DNA of 11,303 nucleotides, taken from positions 1 to 11,303 of the forward strand of contig JAACEC010000017.1 in NCBI GenBank assembly GCA_011682715.1, written 5' to 3'. The translations under genes and the position numbers were made by a program. The stretch is from Pseudomonadota bacterium. GTDB lineage: Bacteria; Hydrothermota; 32-111; QNBC01. Under the pieces are notes generated by a model, which made no database searches, was not told where the DNA came from, and saw only the letters and a list, made by a program, of their open reading frames with translations. Shown in pieces: positions 1 to 5,940 of the stretch. Every line of letters begins with the position of its first letter. Position 1 is the first letter of the stretch.

Positions 1-1247
1 TTGAAGGTTGCCCTGTAGAGATAGATATCCCTGCATTTATTAAATTAATCAGAGATGGAAAGTATGTCGATGCTTCACGAAAAATCAAGGAAAGTAATTC
101 GCTTCCTGCCATAACGGGCAGAGTTTGCCCTCAGGAGGATCAGTGCGAAGCGATGTGTGTGGTCGGAGCAATGGATAAACCCGTTGCAATAGGGGCATTG
201 GAAAGGTTTGTAGCCGATTACGAAAGAAACATAAATGCCGTTGAGGTACCTGAGAAAAAGCCTGCCTCCGGGAAAAAGGTTGCGGTTATAGGTTCGGGAC
301 CTGCCGGTTTAACGGCTGCAGCCGACCTTGTAAAGATGGGGCATTCGGTGACGATATTCGAATCCTTGCATGAAGCGGGAGGTGTTTTAACATACGGAAT
401 TCCCGAATTCAGACTACCTAAGGATATCGTTAAAAGCGAGGTAAACTACCTTAAAAACCTCGGTGTGAAAATCAAATTCGATGTCGTAGTCGGGAAATTG
501 TATACCGTAGACGAACTGCTAAACGAGAAAGGATACGATGCCGTGTTTGTGGGGGTCGGAGCCGGTTTACCCAAATTCATGGGAATAGAAGGGGAAAACC
601 TGGGGAATGTTTACAGTGCCAATGAGTACTTAACAAGAATAAATTTGATGAAAGCATATAAATTTCCTGATTATGATACCCCTGCACCGAGGGGGAAGAA
701 AGTTGCCGTAATTGGCGGCGGTAACGTTGTCATGGACTGTGCCAGAACCTCACTGAGAATGGGGGCGGACAGTGTTACAATACTTTACAGGAGAAGTGAG
801 AAAGAGTTGCCGGCGAGAATAGAAGAGGTCCGTCATGCTATGCAGGAAGGAGTGAATTTCAAATTTTTAACTGCACCCATCAAATATACGGGGGATAAAA
901 ACGGAATGGTAACAGGTGCTGAATGCATAAAAATGGAGTTGGGCGAACTGGACAGCTCCGGTAGAAGACGACCTATCCCCATAGAAGGTTCAAATTTCAT
1001 GATGGAATTCGATATGGTTATTGTAGCCATAGGGGCGGGTCCCAATCCCTTACTGTTTGATACGACTCCTGACCTTGAATTGAACAAGAGAGGGTATATC
1101 GTCGCAGACCTGGAAACCGGTAAAATGAAAAAGGATAAGGTTTGGGCGGGCGGAGACATAGTAACAGGAGCGGCAACCGTTATTTCCGCTATGGGAGCGG
1201 GCAAAAGAGCTGCAAAATCAATAGATGGGTATTTGAAGAAAAAATAA
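1..1247 (+). CDS. gltA: NADPH-dependent glutamate synthase small chain / NfnB-like Fe-S flavoprotein (5' truncated by window edge)
   Basis: The reading frame is already open at the first full codon (position 3), so the N-terminus, roughly 50 residues going by family length, lies outside the window; 414 residues remain. An internal ATG at 153 is not the start, because conserved sequence continues upstream of it. Fragment residues C3, C42, C48 and C52 match the ferredoxin-like 4Fe-4S domain of the GltD family. Residues 97-102 (GSGPAG) are the FAD dinucleotide-binding motif, 238-241 (GGGN) belong to the NADPH-binding Rossmann domain, and the 383-385 GGD region closes the FAD site. The family transfers electrons between NADPH, FAD and Fe-S clusters, either for glutamate synthesis or, as NfnB, for bifurcation between NADH, ferredoxin and NADP. 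These roles cannot be separated here because the upstream neighbour (an NfnA-like subunit, for instance) is not visible. It probably ends the preceding operon. Family assignment is firm; the exact role is not. Confidence 0.9.
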   Translation, partial: EGCPVEIDIPAFIKLIRDGKYVDASRKIKESNSLPAITGRVCPQEDQCEAMCVVGAMDKPVAIGALERFVADYERNINAVEVPEKKPASGKKVAVIGSGPAGLTAAADLVKMGHSVTIFESLHEAGGVLTYGIPEFRLPKDIVKSEVNYLKNLGVKIKFDVVVGKLYTVDELLNEKGYDAVFVGVGAGLPKFMGIEGENLGNVYSANEYLTRINLMKAYKFPDYDTPAPRGKKVAVIGGGNVVMDCARTSLRMGADSVTILYRRSEKELPARIEEVRHAMQEGVNFKFLTAPIKYTGDKNGMVTGAECIKMELGELDSSGRRRPIPIEGSNFMMEFDMVIVAIGAGPNPLLFDTTPDLELNKRGYIVADLETGKMKKDKVWAGGDIVTGAATVISAMGAGKRAAKSIDGYLKKK

Positions 1248-1282
1248 ATAACGAACTTATTAAAAAAGAGAGCTGTTTCTTA

Positions 1283-1310
1283 TTGACTTTTGAACAATAT
1301 TCATTATAAT
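1283..1310 (+). promoter_or_regulatory. Sigma70-type promoter of the rib operon
   Basis: TTGACT at 1283-1288 and a perfect TATAAT at 1305-1310 are separated by 16 bases, a good match to the housekeeping promoter consensus. The predicted start falls near 1316-1318, which is the first base of riboswitch helix P1. The promoter lies in the only real intergenic gap of the window, 35 bases after the upstream stop codon, so riboflavin genes have their own transcript, though read-through from upstream is also possible. Confidence 0.85.
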
Positions 1311-1317
1311 TATTTAG

Positions 1318-1425
1318 CTCTTCGGGGTTTGGTGGAATTCCAAACCGGCGGTAAAGTCCGCAAGGTGTAAGCCACGATCCGGTGGGATTCCGGAACCGAC
1401 AGTTAAAGTCTGGATGGGAGAAGAG
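1318..1425 (+). promoter_or_regulatory. FMN riboswitch aptamer (RFN element)
   Basis: The conserved RFN core is easy to read. The closing helix P1 pairs CTCTTC (1318-1323) with GAAGAG (1420-1425). P2 pairs GGTTTGG (1326-1332) with CCAAACC (1340-1346). The hallmark ACCGGCGGT follows, with P3 GCGG/CCGC (1348-1351 with 1358-1361). P4 is short. P5 is CCGG/CCGG (1379-1382 with 1390-1393). The ACCGACAGT and GTCTGGATGGGAG segments near the 3' end are typical of the family. The aptamer binds FMN and normally represses riboflavin genes when FMN is plentiful. Here GGGGTTT at 1324-1330, which overlaps the P2 5' strand, is complementary to the terminator's 5' arm (1430-1436). This gives a likely antiterminator pairing that folding of the FMN-bound aptamer would block. 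Identification is near certain; the antiterminator is inferred from base pairing. Confidence 0.97.
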
Positions 1426-1429
1426 TATT

Positions 1430-1453
1430 AAACCCCCGGAGAGGGGTTTTTTT
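1430..1453 (+). terminator. Rho-independent terminator of the FMN riboswitch (expression platform)
   Basis: AAACCCC (1430-1436) and GGGGTTT (1443-1449) form a 7-bp stem around the loop CGGAGA, and the 3' arm runs into a run of seven T (1447-1453). It sits 4 bases after aptamer helix P1 and immediately before the ribD Shine-Dalgarno AAAGGAG (1454-1460), so it attenuates transcription before ribD. Its T tail beyond the stem is only four bases, so termination may be incomplete. Confidence 0.88.
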
Positions 1454-1466
1454 AAAGGAGTTTTTT

Positions 1467-2549
1467 ATGGATAAACACTATATGCAAATGGCACTGGACC
1501 TCGCAATGAAGGGACAGGGAAATGTGTCCCCCAATCCGCTTGTAGGAGCCGTTATTATAAAAGACGGTAAAGTGATAGGCAAGGGTTGTCACGAAGAATA
1601 CGGTAAGAATCATGCGGAGATAAATGCTATTAATGATGCGAAAGAATCCGTTGAAGGGGCTACACTGTATGTGAATCTCGAACCTTGCACGGTTTACGGT
1701 AATACTCCACCGTGTGCCGATCGAATAATTGAAGAAAAATTCAAAAGGGTTGTAATTGCACAAAAAGATCCGAATCCGCAAGTAAACGGTAAAGGGATTA
1801 AGAAGATGAAAAACGCCGGAATCGAGGTGAAAATCGGTGTTTTGGAAGAAGAAGCAAAGAGATTAAATATTTTTTATAATAACTTTATGACAAAGAAACG
1901 TTCCTTCTTTACGCTAAAAGCCGCTATGACACTTGACGGAAAGCTGGCAGACTTAAGAGGTGACAGTAATTGGATTACAAACGAGAAATCTCGTGAATAT
2001 GCTATGTATTTACGCTTCATTAACGATGCGGTTCTTGTGGGAGCTCAAACGGTTCGTCATGATAATCCTCATTTGAATGTCAGGGGTTATGATAAAAAGC
2101 GTCCGTTTTATAAGATAATCGTTTCCAAAAATCTCGATATCCCGGGAGATTCCAATGTTTTCAAAACAGGAGGCAATACGCTGATTTTTTGTGGAAAAAA
2201 TGCCAACAGTGAAAAGATAAAACATCTGAAAACTTTGGATGCGAAGGTCTTTGTCAATAAAAAGAGTGAAAATGTATCAATAAAACTTTTAGCCAACACT
2301 TTCTATGAAATGAAAATACAGAGTGTATTGGTCGAGGGTGGTGCTTCCGTATTTTCACAGTTCATCGATCAAAATTATGTTGACCGGTTGGCTCTTTTTT
2401 ATGCCCCGAAAATTTTCGGAAAGGGGATTCCGGCATTCGGTAAAATCACACCTAAGTACGTGAATGACCCGCTAAAAGTTGATATCGAGAAATGGGAAAA
2501 ATTTGATGATGACTTCTTCATTCAGGGAACGATATGTTCACAGGATTAA
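1467..2549 (+). CDS. ribD: Bifunctional diaminohydroxyphosphoribosylaminopyrimidine deaminase / 5-amino-6-(5-phosphoribosylamino)uracil reductase
   Basis: This enzyme performs the second and third steps of riboflavin synthesis in the cytosol: zinc-dependent deamination of the pyrimidine, then NADPH-dependent reduction of the ribosyl side chain. At 360 residues it has the usual fused length. The N-terminal deaminase domain carries H49-A-E51 and the C74 and C83 zinc ligands, with N23 and H42 also conserved. The C-terminal reductase domain begins near residue 145, with TLKAAMTLDGK at 149-159, a typical SNWIT block, and the VEGG nucleotide-binding turn at 289-292. The start at 1467 is fixed by AAAGGAG six bases upstream. 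One oddity is the segment between the zinc cysteines: it reads CTVYGNTPPC, where most family members have a His and a Lys or Arg (as in CSHYGKTPPC), so residues 76 and 79 deviate. First gene after the riboswitch; it overlaps ribE by 16 bases. Confidence 0.96.
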   Translation: MDKHYMQMALDLAMKGQGNVSPNPLVGAVIIKDGKVIGKGCHEEYGKNHAEINAINDAKESVEGATLYVNLEPCTVYGNTPPCADRIIEEKFKRVVIAQKDPNPQVNGKGIKKMKNAGIEVKIGVLEEEAKRLNIFYNNFMTKKRSFFTLKAAMTLDGKLADLRGDSNWITNEKSREYAMYLRFINDAVLVGAQTVRHDNPHLNVRGYDKKRPFYKIIVSKNLDIPGDSNVFKTGGNTLIFCGKNANSEKIKHLKTLDAKVFVNKKSENVSIKLLANTFYEMKIQSVLVEGGASVFSQFIDQNYVDRLALFYAPKIFGKGIPAFGKITPKYVNDPLKVDIEKWEKFDDDFFIQGTICSQD

Positions 2550-3130
2550 TCGAAAGTTTTGGAGTAATCGATTCTGTAAAAATCGAAGGCAAGGGAATGT
2601 ATATTGATATTGCCGCAGGGAATGACTTTCTCAAAGGGGTTAGGAAAGGGGACAGTATTGCCGTGGACGGAGCGTGTCTTACTGTGACGGACATAGGTTC
2701 AAATAAGTTTAAGGTATTTGCCATGAGAGAGACTGTCGAAAAGACGATATTGAAGCAGGGAAACAAGCTGAAGGGGAAAAAGGTGAATTTGGAGAAATCA
2801 CTAATAATAGGAGACAGTTTGGACGGACATCTCGTGTACGGTCATGTGGATTTAACTACGCGGGTTATTGCCGTTACGAAAGAAGGATATGCCAAAGTTA
2901 TCAAGCTCAAATTACCCTCGGAGCAAAGAAAATACGTTGTCAAAAAAGGTTCTGTGGCGGTGAACGGTGTGAGTCTTACTGTTAAAGATATTGACCTATC
3001 ATCATTTTCTGTTTCACTGATTCCCGAAACGCAGAAAAGGACGAATCTGGCAACATTGAAGACAGGCGAAATTGTGAATGTTGAGTTGGATATTATCGGA
3101 AAATATGTAGAAAATTTTATAAAGAGGTAG
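2534..3130 (+). CDS. ribE: Riboflavin synthase, alpha chain
   Basis: It dismutates two molecules of 6,7-dimethyl-8-ribityllumazine into riboflavin and the aminopyrimidine substrate of RibH, the last step of the pathway. The 198-residue protein shows the two tandem lumazine-binding repeats of the family. The first starts with the signature MFTGLIE and contains S41 and C48, which match catalytic-site residues of the E. coli enzyme. The second begins near residue 96 with GHLVYGHVD (H99 and H104) and contains VNGVSLTV; the two repeats visibly align (IAVDGACLTV with VAVNGVSLTV). The conserved Asp near the C-terminus is present in ELDIIG. AGGGA at 2524-2528 supports this start, which lies inside the end of ribD, so the two are translationally coupled. 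ribBA follows two bases after the stop. Confidence 0.96.
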   Translation: MFTGLIESFGVIDSVKIEGKGMYIDIAAGNDFLKGVRKGDSIAVDGACLTVTDIGSNKFKVFAMRETVEKTILKQGNKLKGKKVNLEKSLIIGDSLDGHLVYGHVDLTTRVIAVTKEGYAKVIKLKLPSEQRKYVVKKGSVAVNGVSLTVKDIDLSSFSVSLIPETQKRTNLATLKTGEIVNVELDIIGKYVENFIKR

Positions 3131-3132
3131 TA

Positions 3133-4338
3133 ATGTATAAATTTAATACTATTGAAGAGGGGATAGAAGCTATAAAAAGAGGAGAATTCGTCATCATTGT
3201 TGATGACGAGAATCGTGAAAACGAGGGGGATTTTGCAATGGCAGCAGAGCTTGTAACGCCTGAAAAGATAAATTTTCTAACTAAAGAGGGAAGAGGGCTG
3301 ATTTGTCTATCCATGACGGAGGAGAAACTTAGCGAACTGGGATTGAAACCGATGGTGGAGAATAACACATCAAAGTTGGGTACTGCTTTCACGGTCAGTA
3401 TAGATGCTAAGCAGGGGACTACTACGGGTATCTCCACATTTGATAGGGCTCATACGATTAAGGTTGCTATTGATAAAAACACGAAACCTGAAGATCTTGC
3501 CCAACCGGGACATGTATTCCCTCTGATGGCGGAAAGAGGCGGAGTCCTGAGACGTGCCGGGCATACCGAGGCTATTGTGGACCTCACAAATCTGGCGGGA
3601 ATGAAACCTGCCGGTGTGATCTGCGAGATTATGGATGATGACGGTAATATGGCAAGATTGCCGAAATTGATGGAGATAGCGGGGAAATTCAATGTAAAAA
3701 TAATCAGCATTCAATCGCTTATAGAATACAGATTAAAGAGAACAAAACTCGTGAAGAGGGAAGCCGAAGCGGAATTACCTACAAAATACGGGAATTTTCA
3801 CATCATTGTCTATTCAAACTCCGTTGATGAGAAGGAGCATGTTGCACTTGTAAAAGGGGATGTGAAAGGGAAGGAAAATGTTTTGGTCAGAGTTCATTCC
3901 GAGTGTTTAACCGGTGATATTTTGGGGAGCTTAAAATGCGATTGTGGTGATCAGCTTCACTCATCTATGGAGATGATTGAAAAAGAAGGGCTCGGTGTTC
4001 TTGTTTATATGCGTCAGGAGGGAAGAGGAATAGGGCTTACAAATAAGATTAAAGCTTATCATTTACAGGATGAAGGGTTTGATACGGTGGAGGCTAATGA
4101 AAAACTGGGTTTTCCGGCGGATATGAGAGATTATGGAATCGGAGCGCAAATATTGGTGGATCTCGGTCTTTCCTCTATCAGACTGCTGACAAACAATCCC
4201 AAAAAGATCATAGGACTCGAAGGGTACGGTTTGAAAGTTGCGGAAAGGGTTTCTATAGAGATCTGCCCAAATGAGATAAATTATCATTACTTAAAAACAA
4301 AAAAGGAAAAATTAGGTCACTATTTGAAAAATGTTTAG
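3133..4338 (+). CDS. ribBA: Bifunctional 3,4-dihydroxy-2-butanone 4-phosphate synthase / GTP cyclohydrolase II
   Basis: This fused enzyme makes both starting units of riboflavin: the four-carbon unit from ribulose 5-phosphate (RibB part) and the pyrimidine from GTP (RibA part). The RibB domain covers about residues 1-200, with the acidic loop DDENRENEGD at 24-33 that holds the Mg ligand and with the H144 region RAGHTE. The GTP cyclohydrolase II domain covers about 205-401. It carries zinc ligands C258, C269 and C271 in the standard C-x10-C-x-C spacing, then RQEGRGIGL and the GLEGYG block. Both halves look catalytically intact, and 401 residues is a normal length for the fusion. AAAGAGG at 3121-3127 supports the start. 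It lies between ribE and ribH in the order known from many bacterial rib operons and should be co-repressed by FMN. Confidence 0.97.
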   Translation: MYKFNTIEEGIEAIKRGEFVIIVDDENRENEGDFAMAAELVTPEKINFLTKEGRGLICLSMTEEKLSELGLKPMVENNTSKLGTAFTVSIDAKQGTTTGISTFDRAHTIKVAIDKNTKPEDLAQPGHVFPLMAERGGVLRRAGHTEAIVDLTNLAGMKPAGVICEIMDDDGNMARLPKLMEIAGKFNVKIISIQSLIEYRLKRTKLVKREAEAELPTKYGNFHIIVYSNSVDEKEHVALVKGDVKGKENVLVRVHSECLTGDILGSLKCDCGDQLHSSMEMIEKEGLGVLVYMRQEGRGIGLTNKIKAYHLQDEGFDTVEANEKLGFPADMRDYGIGAQILVDLGLSSIRLLTNNPKKIIGLEGYGLKVAERVSIEICPNEINYHYLKTKKEKLGHYLKNV

Positions 4339-4346
4339 GAGGAGAT

Positions 4347-4811
4347 ATGGACATAGAAGGAAAACTCAATGCAAAAGTTTTGAGATTTGCAGTTATAAGC
4401 TCGAGATTCAACAGTTTTATTACGGAAAGACTCATTGACGGTGCTATGGATTGTATCGTAAGACATGAGGGGGACAAGAAAAATGTTTCGATTATTCGTG
4501 TTCCCGGATCGTTTGAAATACCGCAAATCGCAAGTATAGCGGCAAAAAGCGGTAAATACGATGCGGTAATATGCCTTGGTGCCGTGATTAGAGGAGAGAC
4601 TTCTCATTTCGATTATCTTTCCGCCGAAGTTTCCAAAGGTATTGCCCGTGTTGCAGGCGAATCATCCATTCCCGTGACATACGGTATTATAACTGCGGAT
4701 ACGGTAGAGCAAGCAATAGACAGAGCAGGAACAAAAATGGGCAATCGAGGATTTGATGCCGCAATGACTGCCATAGAAATGGCTGACCTGATAAAAAAAA
4801 TTAACGGCTAA
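4347..4811 (+). CDS. ribH: 6,7-dimethyl-8-ribityllumazine synthase
   Basis: It condenses the ribityl-aminopyrimidine with dihydroxybutanone phosphate to form lumazine, the substrate of RibE; family members assemble as pentamers or 60-subunit capsids. The 154-residue length is typical. Visible family motifs are SSRFN at 18-22 (substrate pocket aromatic F21), VPGSFEIP at 52-59, RGETSHFDY with the catalytic H87, and AGTKMGNRG near the C-terminus. A strong AGGAGGAG (4337-4344) overlapping the ribBA stop sets the start. A run of eight A (4793-4800) lies just before the stop codon, but a slip there would only change the last few residues. nusB begins two bases later. Confidence 0.97.
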   Translation: MDIEGKLNAKVLRFAVISSRFNSFITERLIDGAMDCIVRHEGDKKNVSIIRVPGSFEIPQIASIAAKSGKYDAVICLGAVIRGETSHFDYLSAEVSKGIARVAGESSIPVTYGIITADTVEQAIDRAGTKMGNRGFDAAMTAIEMADLIKKING

Positions 4812-4813
4812 GT

Positions 4814-5227
4814 ATGGGGGCCAGAAGAAAAGCCAGAGAACTGGCATTGGAAGCTTTGTACCGATTCGATTTGATAAAGGATTCCGTGGATGACATATTG
4901 GCCGATATAAAGAGCAGAGATTCGAGCTCGGAAGTATACGCTTTCATGCAAAGAATCGTAAAAAAAACTGTAGAAAATGCTGATTATATCGACAAAGTTA
5001 TCGAAAGTGTAACGATTAACTGGCGGCTGGAGCGAATGACATATATCGATAAGAATATCATAAGGCTGGGAATTGCCGAACTGCTATATTTCCCGGATAT
5101 TCCACCCAAAGTTACAATGAACGAGTATATTGAAATAGCAAAAAAATACTCCACTGATGATGCAGGTAAATTTGTAAACGGGATACTTGACAAAGTAGCC
5201 AAAGGCGAATATAACACTGAGCAATGA
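4814..5227 (+). CDS. nusB: Transcription antitermination factor NusB
   Basis: NusB binds boxA RNA together with ribosomal protein S10 (NusE) and supports antitermination and maturation of ribosomal RNA transcripts. The 137-residue protein is of normal size and helical throughout. It opens with the family block RRKARELALEALY (from residue 4), has the central RLGIAELLY helix, and ends with the diagnostic VTMNEYIEIAKKYS (from residue 100) followed by KFVNGILDKV. The start lies two bases after the ribH stop. No clear Shine-Dalgarno precedes it, so initiation probably depends on ribosomes that finish ribH. Linkage of ribH to nusB is common in proteobacteria. Its stop overlaps the next gene by four bases (ATGA). 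Confidence 0.95.
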   Translation: MGARRKARELALEALYRFDLIKDSVDDILADIKSRDSSSEVYAFMQRIVKKTVENADYIDKVIESVTINWRLERMTYIDKNIIRLGIAELLYFPDIPPKVTMNEYIEIAKKYSTDDAGKFVNGILDKVAKGEYNTEQ

Positions 5228-5940
5228 AAGTTATTATTCTCTCTGATATTCATGCTAATTTTACAGCTTTAAAAACGGCTGTGAAAAATTTTGGGGAATA
5301 TGGCATGATTATATCCCTCGGGGATATAATCGGATACGGACCAAATCCCGTAGAGTGTATCGATTGGGTAAAAAAAAATGCTGATATTTCCGTGAAGGGG
5401 AATCATGACAGTGCCCTTTGCAGCGATAAGGATCTGAATTATTTCAATGAATATGCGAGAAAGGTAATAAATATATGCAGAGAAATTATACCCGATTCAA
5501 TGGCGGAATATGTTTGCAATTTGCCTTTGACGGCAGAATATGATGATTTCTATTTCGTGCATGCAAATCCGTATTCTCCCGACAGCTGGGAATATATTAT
5601 GAGCAAAAGTCGTATCTATTATACGTTAAAAGGACAAAAATATAAAATGACCTTTATAGGGCATTCACACGTTCCCTTCATAGCGGAACTCATAGGCAAT
5701 GAGATAGAATTGTATAAAGAAAAGGTTGAAATAAAACCAAATGCCAAATATTTAGTCAATGCAGGTAGTATAGGGCAACCGAGAGACGGTGATAACAGAT
5801 TATCATACGTAGTGTTGGACAGAGACAAAAATACCCTTGAAATCGAACGTCTAAAATATGATATATATAAAACTCAGGATATGATGAGAGAAATGGAACT
5901 ACCGGATTTTCTCATAGAGAGATTGGAGTATGGTAGGTAA
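5224..5940 (+). CDS. Metallophosphoesterase of the calcineurin-like superfamily
   Basis: All metal-binding blocks of the superfamily are present in order: D8-x-H10 (SDIHAN), G33-D34 (LGDIIGYGP), G59-N-H-D62, H113 (FVHAN) and H147-x-H149 (GHSH), followed by NAGSIGQPRDGD. This predicts a cytosolic two-metal phosphoesterase. The length of 238 residues and the GYGPNP and GSIGQPRD motifs resemble the bacterial and archaeal stand-alone metallophosphoesterases distantly related to YfcE; the natural substrate of that group is generally unknown and cannot be read from sequence. A role in the missing riboflavin-pathway phosphatase step is conceivable from position alone, but that step is usually ascribed to HAD phosphatases, so I do not propose it. 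ATGA overlap with nusB and no nearby Shine-Dalgarno imply coupled translation. The gene contains a perfect 10-bp inverted repeat (5308-5330) and a run of nine A (5370-5378). Confidence 0.9.
   Translation: MKVIILSDIHANFTALKTAVKNFGEYGMIISLGDIIGYGPNPVECIDWVKKNADISVKGNHDSALCSDKDLNYFNEYARKVINICREIIPDSMAEYVCNLPLTAEYDDFYFVHANPYSPDSWEYIMSKSRIYYTLKGQKYKMTFIGHSHVPFIAELIGNEIELYKEKVEIKPNAKYLVNAGSIGQPRDGDNRLSYVVLDRDKNTLEIERLKYDIYKTQDMMREMELPDFLIERLEYGR
5308..5330 (+). repeat. Perfect inverted repeat, 10-bp arms with 3-nt loop, inside the metallophosphoesterase gene
   Basis: ATTATATCCC (5308-5317) and GGGATATAAT (5321-5330) are exact reverse complements around TCG. In RNA this is a 10-bp hairpin 81 bases after the nusB stop codon. 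It is not followed by a T tract, so it is not an intrinsic terminator. It spans codons for the conserved SLGDI block, so chance is possible; an mRNA stability or processing element is the alternative. Confidence 0.6.

Noticed and set aside
397..410. Two GAATTC palindromes eight bases apart in gltA
   Set aside because: They encode the conserved GIPEFRLP motif and have no sign of a regulatory role.
1266..1290. Possible terminator of the upstream gltA gene (AAGAGA pairing with TTTCTT, then a short T run)
   Set aside because: The stem is six pairs with one G-C and one G-T pair, and the T run is interrupted by GAC and overlaps the rib promoter. Too weak to call.
1875..1880. TATAAT inside ribD as an internal promoter
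   Set aside because: The sequence 16-18 bases upstream (AAGCAA region) bears no resemblance to a -35 element, and it lies within conserved coding sequence.
4793..4811. A8 run before the ribH stop as a programmed frameshift fusing RibH to NusB
   Set aside because: Shifting into the nusB frame meets TAA at 4802-4804 at once, so no fusion could be made.
5837..5871. TTGAAA followed by TATGAT/TATATA near the end of the metallophosphoesterase gene as a promoter for the sugar cassette
   Set aside because: Spacing is 14 or 19 bases for the better -10 candidates, and A+T-rich coding sequence makes such matches common. Only a mapped start site would justify it.
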